A stretch of DNA of 64,000 nt from RHKX01 sp963823565. Its GTDB lineage: Bacteria > Actinomycetota > Thermoleophilia > Solirubrobacterales > 70-9. Positions 1 through 7,281 of the stretch are shown here, piece by piece. The notes beneath the pieces are model-generated. The model was not told where the DNA came from. It was given only the letters and a program-made list of their open reading frames with translations, and did no database searches. Made by a program: the position numbers and the translations under genes. The stretch spans positions 62,001-126,000 of the forward strand of contig CAWGLR010000002.1 in assembly GCA_963823565.1 (NCBI GenBank), in the 5' to 3' direction. Each line of letters begins with the position of its first letter. Positions within the stretch are counted from its first letter, which is position 1.

Positions 1-1025
1 CAGGCCTCGCGGCGCGCCTCGGGGGAAGCGGCGGCGAATGCCCGCGCCGCCTCCGGATCGGTCCGCTCGAGGTGGGCGGCGAGCTGCGCCTCGTAGCGGT
101 CGAGCGGCTCCTCGCGCATGAAGCGGCCGTTGAGCCAGCGCAACTTCTTGGCGTCGAAGATCGCCGCGGAGCGACCGACGCGGGCGATCGAGAAGCGCTC
201 GACCAGCTCCTGCGTGGTGAGGATCGTCTGGTCGTCCTCGGCGCCCCAGCCGAGCAGCGCCAGGTAGTTGCGAACCGCCTCGGGGAGGAACCCCTCGGCC
301 CGCAGCTCCTGGACGGAGGCGGCGCCGTGGCGCTTGGAGAGCTTCTTGCCGTCGGGACCGTGGAGCAGCGGCAGGTGCGCGTAGCGCGGCGGGGGCTCGC
401 CGAGGGCCGCGAGGACCAGCAGCTGGCGCGGCGTATTCGAGAGGTGGTCGTCGCCGCGGATGACGTCGGTGATCCCCATCTCGGCGTCGTCGACGGCGAC
501 CGCGAAGTTGTAGAGGACCGATCCGTCCGCCCGCGCGATCACCGGGTCGTCCTGGAGGGCGTTCTTGAAGCGGATCTCGCCGCGGATCGCGTCCGGCACG
601 ACGGTCTCGCCCTCGTCGGGGACGCGCAGGCGGATCGCGGCGTCGGGAGCGTCGGTCGGCTCGCCGCGCCAGCCGCGATCGCGGTTCTCCTTGCGAAAGG
701 CCTGGACGTCGGCCCCGGTTGCGGTGCTCCGGTAGGCCGCGCCGGAGGCGAGGAGCTGCTCGAGGCGGGCACGATGGCGGTCGGCCCGCTCGTATTGGCT
801 GACCGGTCCCTCGTCCCAGTCGAGCTCGAGCCAGTTCAGCGCGTCGAGGATCTGCTCGACGTTCTCGGGGGTGGAGCGCTCGCGGTCGGTGTCCTCGATC
901 CGCAGGACCATCTCTCCCCCGGTCCCGCGCGCGACGAGCCAGTTGTACAGCGCGGTCCGCGCCCCGCCGATGTGGAGGGCGCCCGTCGGAGACGGAGCGA
1001 ATCGGACTCGGAGGGGTTCGGTCAA
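1..1025 (-). CDS. gltX: Glutamyl-tRNA synthetase, 3' part cut by window edge
   Basis: Class I aminoacyl-tRNA synthetase that charges tRNA-Glu with glutamate in the cytoplasm. Read on the minus strand, the N-terminus runs TEPLRVRFAPSPTGALHIGG, giving the HIGH-type signature near residue 16. A KMSKS-type signature KKLSKRHG lies near residue 240. About 340 residues are visible; the anticodon-binding C-terminus lies beyond position 1. The start is taken as TTG at 1025 because the only nearby ATG (1036) is out of frame and hits a stop at once. A non-discriminating enzyme charging tRNA-Gln as well cannot be excluded, since gatCAB is not in view. Divergent from nfo. Confidence 0.93.
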   Translation of the reverse strand, partial: MTEPLRVRFAPSPTGALHIGGARTALYNWLVARGTGGEMVLRIEDTDRERSTPENVEQILDALNWLELDWDEGPVSQYERADRHRARLEQLLASGAAYRSTATGADVQAFRKENRDRGWRGEPTDAPDAAIRLRVPDEGETVVPDAIRGEIRFKNALQDDPVIARADGSVLYNFAVAVDDAEMGITDVIRGDDHLSNTPRQLLVLAALGEPPPRYAHLPLLHGPDGKKLSKRHGAASVQELRAEGFLPEAVRNYLALLGWGAEDDQTILTTQELVERFSIARVGRSAAIFDAKKLRWLNGRFMREEPLDRYEAQLAAHLERTDPEAARAFAAASPEARREA

Positions 1026-1123
1026 GGCGGGGGCATGTTTCCACAGCGCCCCTCGGCCGCTCGGCGGTCACCGGGCGCCGGGCGCCCTCTCAGCTCCGCT
1101 CAGGGGTGCCCGCGGCACGCGTA

Positions 1124-1169
1124 TAAGGTGCCGCCGATGCGGCCCCCGAGCGGAGCGGAACCTTGTTGA
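1124..1169 (+). promoter_or_regulatory. nfo promoter and possible leader-peptide ORF
   Basis: A TAAGGT box at 1124-1129 fits the TAnnnT -10 pattern and lies 7 bases before an ATG at 1137. That ATG opens a 10-codon frame (MRPPSGAEPC) whose TGA at 1167-1169 overlaps an in-frame TTG of nfo (1166) as TTGA. This would be a leaderless leader peptide translationally coupled to nfo. The overlap and spacing are seen directly; function is inference. Confidence 0.35.
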
Positions 1170-2023
1170 TCGGGGCGCACGTCTCGACCGCCGGCGGGCT
1201 GAAGAACGCCGTCCCCCGGGCGGAGGAGCTGGAGTGCGACGCGATCCAGATCTTCCACCAGAGCCCGCGCGCCTGGCGCCCGACCAACTTCGGTCCCTCG
1301 GACTTCGACGCGTTCAACGAGGCCTTCGCCGAGTCGCGCCTCCAGTCGACGGTGATCCACGCCGTCTACCTGATCAACACGGCGACGCCCGACGAGACGA
1401 TCCGCGAGAGATCGCTGAGCTCGCTGCTCCACGCGGTCCGGCTGGGGGACGCGATCGGCGCCGACGGAGTGGTGCTGCACGCGGGATCGCGGAAGAAGGA
1501 CCCGCTCGACGAGGCGGTCGCGCGCTCCGGCGAGGTCGTCCGCGAGGTCCTCGCCGAGACGGAGAGCTGCCCGATCCTCTTCGAGAACACCGCCGGCACG
1601 CAGGGCCCGCTCGGTCGCGACTTCGACGAGCTCGCGATGCTCGTCGAGTCGGCGGGCGGCGGCGAGCGGATCGGCGTCTGCATCGACTGCTGCCACCTGT
1701 TCGCCTCGGGCTTCGACATCGCGACCCCCGAGGCGATCACGGGCGTCGTCGACGACCTCGACCGCCTCGTCGGGCTCGACCGGCTGGTCGCTCTCCACGT
1801 CAACGACAGCGCCGTGCCCGCCGGGGCCAACCGGGACAAGCACGCGAACGTCGGCGACGGCGAGATGGGCCGCGAGGGGATCGCCACCTTCCTCGCGGAG
1901 CCGCGCTTCCAGGACCTGCCGGCGCTGCTCGAGACCCCGGGGCCGGACAAGCGGGGCCCAGACCTGGCGCAGATCCGCCTGACAAAGGAGCTGCGCGAGC
2001 AGGGCATCGCGGCCCGGCGCTAG
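1163..2023 (+). CDS. nfo: Endonuclease IV (AP endonuclease)
   Basis: Base-excision repair enzyme that cuts 5' to abasic sites and removes 3'-blocking groups. The 286-residue length is normal for the family. Metal ligands expected for the three-zinc site are visible: H66, H106, E141 (LFENTAG), D175/H178 (CIDCCHLF), H212 (LHVND), D225/H227 (DKHANVGDGE) and E257 (LLETPG). Start is one of two adjacent TTG codons (1163 or 1166); the second overlaps the stop of a small upstream frame. It converges on the PrmC-like gene, and the two stop codons share two bases at 2021-2022. Confidence 0.95.
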   Translation: MLIGAHVSTAGGLKNAVPRAEELECDAIQIFHQSPRAWRPTNFGPSDFDAFNEAFAESRLQSTVIHAVYLINTATPDETIRERSLSSLLHAVRLGDAIGADGVVLHAGSRKKDPLDEAVARSGEVVREVLAETESCPILFENTAGTQGPLGRDFDELAMLVESAGGGERIGVCIDCCHLFASGFDIATPEAITGVVDDLDRLVGLDRLVALHVNDSAVPAGANRDKHANVGDGEMGREGIATFLAEPRFQDLPALLETPGPDKRGPDLAQIRLTKELREQGIAARR

Positions 2024-2799
2024 CCGGGCGCCTGCGGCGCGGCACCGGCGACCACGGCGACGTCGAGGTCCTCGTCGATCCTCGCCCACGCGCGCAGGCC
2101 GCCGCTGCGGACGAGATCGAGCGCCGCCGGGACCTGCTCGACCCCGGCTTCGAACATCAGCGTCCCCGCCGGCGCCAGCCAGCGGGCTGCCCCGGCGGCG
2201 ATCCGGCGGTGCGGATCGAGCCCGTCCTCCCCGCCGTCGAGCGCGTGGGCCGGCTCGTGCTCCCGCGCCTCGCGCGGCAGGGTCCCGAGCTCGCGGCGCG
2301 GCACGTAGGGCGCGTTGGCGACGAGGAGGTCGACGCGGCCGAGCAGGCTCGCGGGCAGCGCGCCGAAGAGGTCGCCCTCGTGCACGGCGCCGACCCCGGC
2401 GAGGTTCTCCCGGGCGCAGCGGACGGCCACCGGGTCGAGGTCGGCGGCGTGCAGCTCGACCCCCCGTGACCGGCCCGCCAGCGCAAGCCCGATCGCGCCC
2501 GATCCGCAGCAGAGGTCGACGACGACGGCGCCGTCGGCGAGGCGCGCCGAAGCCTCCCCGAGCAGCAGCGCGCTCCGCGCCCGCGGCACGAAGACGCCGG
2601 GCCCGACCGCGACGCGGACGCCGCCGAGCTCCGCCCAGCCGAGCACGTGCTCGAGGGGCTCGCCGCCCTCGCGCCGCCGGGCCAGTTCGTCGACCTCGGC
2701 CTCGGCCGAGGACTCGGCTACGAGCAGGCGCGCCTCGTCATCGGCGAAGACGCAGCCGGCCGCGCGGAGGCGGTCGGAGAGGTCGGAGAGGCGGGTCAG
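2020..2799 (-). CDS. PrmC/HemK-like N5-glutamine methyltransferase
   Basis: SAM-dependent methyltransferase of the family that methylates the GGQ glutamine of release factors. An SAM loop VVDLCCGSGAIGLALAG, a PRARS segment matching the family PRxxTE site, and VANAPYVP in place of the usual NPPY are visible. Only a GTG at 2646 is a standard start, but clear family N-terminal sequence (LARRREGGEPLEHVLGWAEL) lies upstream in frame with no ATG, GTG or TTG. A CTG at 2799 overlaps the upstream stop as CTGA, so I propose a CTG start, giving 259 residues. The NAPY variant leaves the exact substrate uncertain. Confidence 0.8.
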   Translation of the reverse strand: MTRLSDLSDRLRAAGCVFADDEARLLVAESSAEAEVDELARRREGGEPLEHVLGWAELGGVRVAVGPGVFVPRARSALLLGEASARLADGAVVVDLCCGSGAIGLALAGRSRGVELHAADLDPVAVRCARENLAGVGAVHEGDLFGALPASLLGRVDLLVANAPYVPRRELGTLPREAREHEPAHALDGGEDGLDPHRRIAAGAARWLAPAGTLMFEAGVEQVPAALDLVRSGGLRAWARIDEDLDVAVVAGAAPQAPG

Positions 2800-3194
2800 C
2801 TCGCGAGCCGCAGCCCGGCCCTGAGGTCGAAGTCGTCGGGATCCTCGGCGTCGAAGAAGGCGGGATTGAGGCAGGTGTGGGCGGGGCCGTCGCCCTCGAA
2901 GGCGGGCTCAACCCGGCTCGGGCAGTGGGCCAGCGGGCTCCCCGTCATCTTGATCCCGCCGTAGCCGCCGCTGCGCTCGGCCGCCTCGAAGAGCGCCATG
3001 TCGATCTCACCCTTGAACACCTTCTGGACGCAGCCCATGAAGCGCCGGCCGGTCGGCCCGTCGACGTAGCTCCAGAGGTACGGACACCGCATCCGCAGGC
3101 AGTCGGCCGGCTCGATGAGCTTGTCGCAGAAGGTGCGGCAGCTCCTGCACTCTCCCGCCCGCGCCGCCGGCTCGAGGTGACTGACCGTTGCCAT
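2796..3194 (-). CDS. Cysteine-rich conserved protein of unknown function
   Basis: 132 residues. The N-terminal half has closely spaced cysteines (CRSCRTFC, then DCLRMRC and MGC) and two more follow near the C-terminus, a spacing that suggests zinc or iron-sulfur binding. No signal peptide or membrane segment is visible, so it is probably cytoplasmic. I do not recognise the family. It sits directly upstream of the PrmC-like gene with a four-base overlap, so the two are probably co-translated. Divergent from the lipoprotein gene at 3228. Confidence 0.7.
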   Translation of the reverse strand: MATVSHLEPAARAGECRSCRTFCDKLIEPADCLRMRCPYLWSYVDGPTGRRFMGCVQKVFKGEIDMALFEAAERSGGYGGIKMTGSPLAHCPSRVEPAFEGDGPAHTCLNPAFFDAEDPDDFDLRAGLRLAS

Positions 3195-3215
3195 GCCGGA
3201 AGTCTAGGCGGCGGC

Positions 3216-3221
3216 TATGTT
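3216..3221 (+). promoter_or_regulatory. -10 box of leaderless lipoprotein gene
   Basis: TATGTT matches TAnnnT and is followed by exactly 6 bases and then the GTG start at 3228, so transcription would begin at the start codon. No ribosome-binding site is visible, as expected for a leaderless mRNA. Confidence 0.5.
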
Positions 3222-3227
3222 GGCCGG

Positions 3228-3581
3228 GTGCGCTCGGCGGCCGCCACCCTCGCGATCTCCCTCGCCCTCGCACTCGCGGCCTGCGGGAGCGACGAGGAGC
3301 GCACCACCGACGTCGTCCCGGCAGCCGGCAAGTACGCCCAGACGACGACCGAGACCGCCGCCCCTTACGACCTCACCGCGTCGCAGTGGCTCGACCTTCC
3401 GGGCTCGGAGCGCCGCGACGTGACCGAGCAGTACGTCGCCGACAACGAGGACGTCTGCGGCGACGCCGACCCCGGCCGGGTCGAGGACTACGCCGAGGTC
3501 TCGGCCGGAGCCGACTTCCCGCTCACCGCGCCGGTGGAGGAGCTGCTCGCCGAGGGCTGCGCAGCGGTATTGCAGAGCTAG
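3228..3581 (+). CDS. Small secreted lipoprotein
   Basis: 117 residues with a typical lipoprotein signal: Arg near the start, a hydrophobic stretch (TLAISLALALAAC) and a lipobox LAAC with Gly-Ser after the Cys. The mature part is acidic and contains two further cysteines (DEDVCGD-type segment and EGCAAVL) that could form a disulfide. It should be anchored on the outer face of the membrane. No catalytic domain is recognised. GTG at 3228 is chosen because it gives a compact signal peptide and lies one discriminator length below a -10 box. Convergent with dnaE. Confidence 0.75.
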   Translation: MRSAAATLAISLALALAACGSDEERTTDVVPAAGKYAQTTTETAAPYDLTASQWLDLPGSERRDVTEQYVADNEDVCGDADPGRVEDYAEVSAGADFPLTAPVEELLAEGCAAVLQS

Positions 3582-3597
3582 CGCGGCCGGCTATCCC

Positions 3598-3645
3598 AAG
3601 AACGTAGGAAAACCCGGCTCGAGAGCCGAGAAATCTTGCGTTCTT
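3598..3645. terminator. Interrupted inverted repeat between convergent genes
   Basis: AAGAACG (3598-3604) pairs with CGTTCTT (3639-3645), and a nested CGGCTC (3615-3620) pairs with GAGCCG (3623-3628). It lies between the convergent lipoprotein and dnaE stops and could terminate both. There is no clean U-tract. Confidence 0.35.
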
Positions 3646-3673
3646 CGCACGCGGACCTTCGACCCGGGCGCCC

Positions 3674-6600
3674 CTAAGCGGCCATCGGCGGCGAGTCCAG
3701 AAGCTCCTGGATCTCGGCGCGGAGGCCGACCGACGGCGCGACCCGGTAGTTGCGGCCGAGCCGGAGGCGGCGGTCGGGGCCGTCGCTCATCTTCAGCTCG
3801 AGGACGACCTCGGCCTCGCCGGGACAGTTGGCGAACAGGGACTTCAGCTCCTCGATGATCTCGGGGCGGAGACGGGCCGCGTCGAGGGGGATCGGGAACA
3901 GGGTGGGCTCGGCCTGCTTGCGGATCTCCTCCTTGGCGCTCTCGACGTCGGCTTCGGTCGGCTCGAAGAGCTCCGCCTCCTGGACGACGAGCTTGATCTC
4001 GTTGCGGTCCTTGCGGTCGACGCGGCCGCGGACGAGGACGACCGCGTCGGTGTCGATCAGCCCCTCGTTGGCCTCCAGGGTCTTGGCGAAGACGATCATC
4101 TCGACCCGGCCCTCGAGGTCGTCGAGCGTCGCGAACATCATCGTCGTCCCGGACTTGGTACGGATCTTCTTCGCCTCCGCGACGATGCCGCCGACGGTGA
4201 CCCAGGCGCCGTCCTTGTAGCGGTCGAGCTCGGCCAGCGTGCAGTCCGCCTTGACGCGCAGGGCCTCTCGCACCTCCGAGAGCGGGTGGTCGGAGAGGAA
4301 CGTCCCGAGCGTCTCCTTCTCCATCGCCAGCAGCTCGCGCTGCTCGAACTCCTCGCCGAGGATCGGCGGATGCTGCGAGCGCAGCCCGCCGCTGGGAGCG
4401 CCGCCGTCGAGGGCGAAGATCGACCCCTGGCCGCGGATCGCGTCCTCCTGCGACTTCTGGCCCGCGGACTGCGCCTGCGGCAGCACCCCGAGCATCGCCT
4501 TGCGGGAGGCGCCCGTCGAGTCGAGGGCGCCGCACTTGATCAGGCACTCGATCGCGCGCTTGTTGACCGCGCGGCAGTCGACGCGCTCGCAGAAGTCCCA
4601 CAGCGAGTCGAACGGGCGCTCCTCGCGCGCCTCGATGATCGCCTCGACGGCGGAGTGGCCGACGTTCTTGACGGCGTCGAGGCCGAAGCGGATGTTGTTG
4701 CCGCTGACGAGGAAGCTGTGGCCGGACTCGTTGACGCACGGCGGCAGCACGTCGATGCCCATCTCCTCGCAGCGGTTGACGAAGAACGGGACCTTGTCCT
4801 TCGTCGACATCACCGAGGAGATCACCGCGGCCATGTACTCGGCCGGGTAGTTGGCCTTCAGGTACGCGGTCCGGTAGGCGATCAGCGCGTAGCAGGCGGC
4901 GTGGGACTTGTTGAAGGAGTAGTCGGCCGCCGCGGTCATGATCGACCAGAGGTTCCTGGCGACCTCCGGGGCCGTCCCGCTGGCGGCGCTGCCCTCGATG
5001 AACTTCTGCTCCATCGTCGCCATCAGGTCGCGCTTCTTCTTGCCGATCGCCTTGCGCAGGTCGTCGGCCTCGGCACCGGAGAAGCCGCCGATCTGCTTGG
5101 AGATCTCCATCAGCTGCTCCTGGTAGATGCAGCAGCCGTAGGTCGCCTCGGTGATCGGGCGCAGGCGCTCGTCCGGGTAGCGGACCGAGGAGGGGTCCTT
5201 CTTCCCGCGGGCGTAGTCGGGGATCGAGTTCATCGCCCCGGGCCGGTACAGCGAGACCAGCGCGACGATGTCGTCGAACTCGGTCGGCTGCACCTTGCGC
5301 ATCGCCTCCCGCATCCCCTCCGACTCGAGCTGGAAGACCCCGATCGAGTCGCCGCGGGCGAGCATGTCGTAGGTCTTGGCGTCGTCGAGCGGCAGCGACT
5401 CGACGTCGAGCTCGACGCCGCGCGAGCGCTTGATGATGTCGACCGCGTCCTCGATCACGTCGAGGTTGCGGAGGCCGAGGAAGTCCATCTTCAGCAGGCC
5501 GATCTCCTCGACCGGCCCCATCGAGTACTGGGTGACGATCTTGTAGGAGCGCTCGCCGTCCTTGGCCGCGCCCCGATCCTCGGCGAGCTGGAGCGGCACC
5601 ACCTCCTGCAGCGGCCGGTCGGCGATCACGACCGCGGCGGCGTGGATCGAGTTGTTGCGGACGATCCCCTCGAGGCCCCTGGCGGTCTCGACGATCTGCC
5701 GCGTGTCGGCCTCGGCGTCGTAGGCCTTCCTCAGGTCCTGCCCGTCCTTGAGGCAGTCGGCGAAGCTCGGGCTCCGGCCCATGATCGGCTCCGGGATCAG
5801 CTTCGCGATCCGGTCGCCGGTCCCGTAGTCGAAGCCGAGCACCCGGGCGGCGTCGCGGGTCGCCGCCCGCGGCGCCATCTTGCCGAAGGTGATGATCTGC
5901 GCCACCGACTCGCGCCCGTACTTCTCCTGGACGTAGCGGATCACCCGCTCGCGGCCGCGGACCGAGAAGTCGATGTCGATGTCGGGCATGGACCGCCGCG
6001 CCGGGTTGAGGAAGCGCTCGAACAGCAGGTCGTTGGCGAGCGGGTCGAGATCGGTGATGCCGAGGCTGTAGGCGACGATCGAGCCGGCGGCCGAGCCGCG
6101 GCCGGGGCCGACCGCGATGCCGTTGTCCTTGGCGTAGCGGACGAAGTCCCAGACGATCAGGAAGTAGGACGGGAAGCCCATCTCCTCGATCACCCCGAGC
6201 TCCATCTCCAGCCGCTCGACCGCCTCGGCCGGCGGCGGGTCGCTGTAGCGGCGACGCAGCCCCTCGGTCGCGAGCCGCCGGAGCATCTCCTCGGGCTCGG
6301 AGCCGTCGGGCGTCGGGAACCGCGGCAGCAGCAGCTCCCCGAGCTGGATCTCGACGTCGCAGCGCTCGGCGATCTCGAGCGTCGTCGGGACCGCATCGGG
6401 CCAGGGAGCGAACGACTCCGCCATCTCGTCGCTGGACTTCAAATAGAACTCGTTGGTGTCGAAGCGCATCTTCGGCTGCTCGAGCGTCGACTTCGTCTGT
6501 ACGCAGAGCAGCGCCGCGTGGTTGTCGTAGTCCTCGCGGCGGAGGTAGTGGACGTCGGCGGTGCCGACGACCTGGCGGCCCATCTCGCGGGCGATCCGGG

Positions 6601-7183
6601 CGATGCCTTCGTTCGCCTTGTCCTGCTCGGGGATGCCGTTGACCTGGAGCTCGAAGTAGACGTTCTCGGGGCCGAAGATCTGCACGAGGTCGTCGGCGTG
6701 CGCCCGCGCCTCGTCGGGCCGGTCCTCGACCAGGCGGCGGCAGAAGCGCGACTGCAGGCAGCCGGTCAGGGCGATGACGCCCTCCGAGTAGCGCTCGAGG
6801 ATGCGCGGGTCGACGTTGGCCTTGCCGCGCGCGAAGCCCTCGAGGAAGCCCGCCGAGCTGAGCTTGACGAGGTTGCCGTAGCCGGTGCGGTTGCGGGCGA
6901 CCAGGGTCAGGTGGTTGCGCTCCCACTTCGTCCGCTGCTTGATCGTCTCGACGTCGTCGACGAGGTAGGCCTCGAGGCCCATGATCGGCTTGATCCCGTG
7001 CTTGCCGCAGGCCTTGAAGAGCTCGACCGCGCCGTTCATCACGCCGTGGTCGGTGAGGCCCAGAGCCGGCATCCCGAGCTCGGCCGCCCGCGCCGCCATC
7101 GCGTCGATCTTGTTGGCGCCGTCGAGCAGCGAGTACTCGCTATGGACGTGCAGATGGACGCTCTGTGCAGCCGCGGTGCTCAC
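3674..7183 (-). CDS. dnaE: DNA polymerase III alpha subunit (DnaE1 type)
   Basis: Catalytic subunit of the replicative polymerase, 1169 residues. An N-terminal PHP domain keeps its metal-binding motifs (HLHVHSEYS, LTDHGVMNG, GTADVHYL); in mycobacterial DnaE1 an intact PHP domain is the proofreading exonuclease. The polymerase active site has PDIDIDF near residue 400 and KMDFLGL further on. A C-terminal OB fold (WVTVGGIVAEAKKI) follows. GTG at 7183 is preferred because it puts the PHP motif 8 residues in, as usual, and has CATGAT 7 bases upstream; ATG at 7195, 7198 or 7237 are alternatives. Monocistronic, between convergent and same-strand neighbours. Confidence 0.96.
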   Translation of the reverse strand: MSTAAAQSVHLHVHSEYSLLDGANKIDAMAARAAELGMPALGLTDHGVMNGAVELFKACGKHGIKPIMGLEAYLVDDVETIKQRTKWERNHLTLVARNRTGYGNLVKLSSAGFLEGFARGKANVDPRILERYSEGVIALTGCLQSRFCRRLVEDRPDEARAHADDLVQIFGPENVYFELQVNGIPEQDKANEGIARIAREMGRQVVGTADVHYLRREDYDNHAALLCVQTKSTLEQPKMRFDTNEFYLKSSDEMAESFAPWPDAVPTTLEIAERCDVEIQLGELLLPRFPTPDGSEPEEMLRRLATEGLRRRYSDPPPAEAVERLEMELGVIEEMGFPSYFLIVWDFVRYAKDNGIAVGPGRGSAAGSIVAYSLGITDLDPLANDLLFERFLNPARRSMPDIDIDFSVRGRERVIRYVQEKYGRESVAQIITFGKMAPRAATRDAARVLGFDYGTGDRIAKLIPEPIMGRSPSFADCLKDGQDLRKAYDAEADTRQIVETARGLEGIVRNNSIHAAAVVIADRPLQEVVPLQLAEDRGAAKDGERSYKIVTQYSMGPVEEIGLLKMDFLGLRNLDVIEDAVDIIKRSRGVELDVESLPLDDAKTYDMLARGDSIGVFQLESEGMREAMRKVQPTEFDDIVALVSLYRPGAMNSIPDYARGKKDPSSVRYPDERLRPITEATYGCCIYQEQLMEISKQIGGFSGAEADDLRKAIGKKKRDLMATMEQKFIEGSAASGTAPEVARNLWSIMTAAADYSFNKSHAACYALIAYRTAYLKANYPAEYMAAVISSVMSTKDKVPFFVNRCEEMGIDVLPPCVNESGHSFLVSGNNIRFGLDAVKNVGHSAVEAIIEAREERPFDSLWDFCERVDCRAVNKRAIECLIKCGALDSTGASRKAMLGVLPQAQSAGQKSQEDAIRGQGSIFALDGGAPSGGLRSQHPPILGEEFEQRELLAMEKETLGTFLSDHPLSEVREALRVKADCTLAELDRYKDGAWVTVGGIVAEAKKIRTKSGTTMMFATLDDLEGRVEMIVFAKTLEANEGLIDTDAVVLVRGRVDRKDRNEIKLVVQEAELFEPTEADVESAKEEIRKQAEPTLFPIPLDAARLRPEIIEELKSLFANCPGEAEVVLELKMSDGPDRRLRLGRNYRVAPSVGLRAEIQELLDSPPMAA

Positions 7184-7281
7184 CGGGCCCATCATGGCAA
7201 GGGCGGCAGATGCCACCCGCGGCGTCGGCGGGCGCATCGCGCGTTTTGCGGGGACCTCCTGACGGGGGGGCCGACCCGCGC

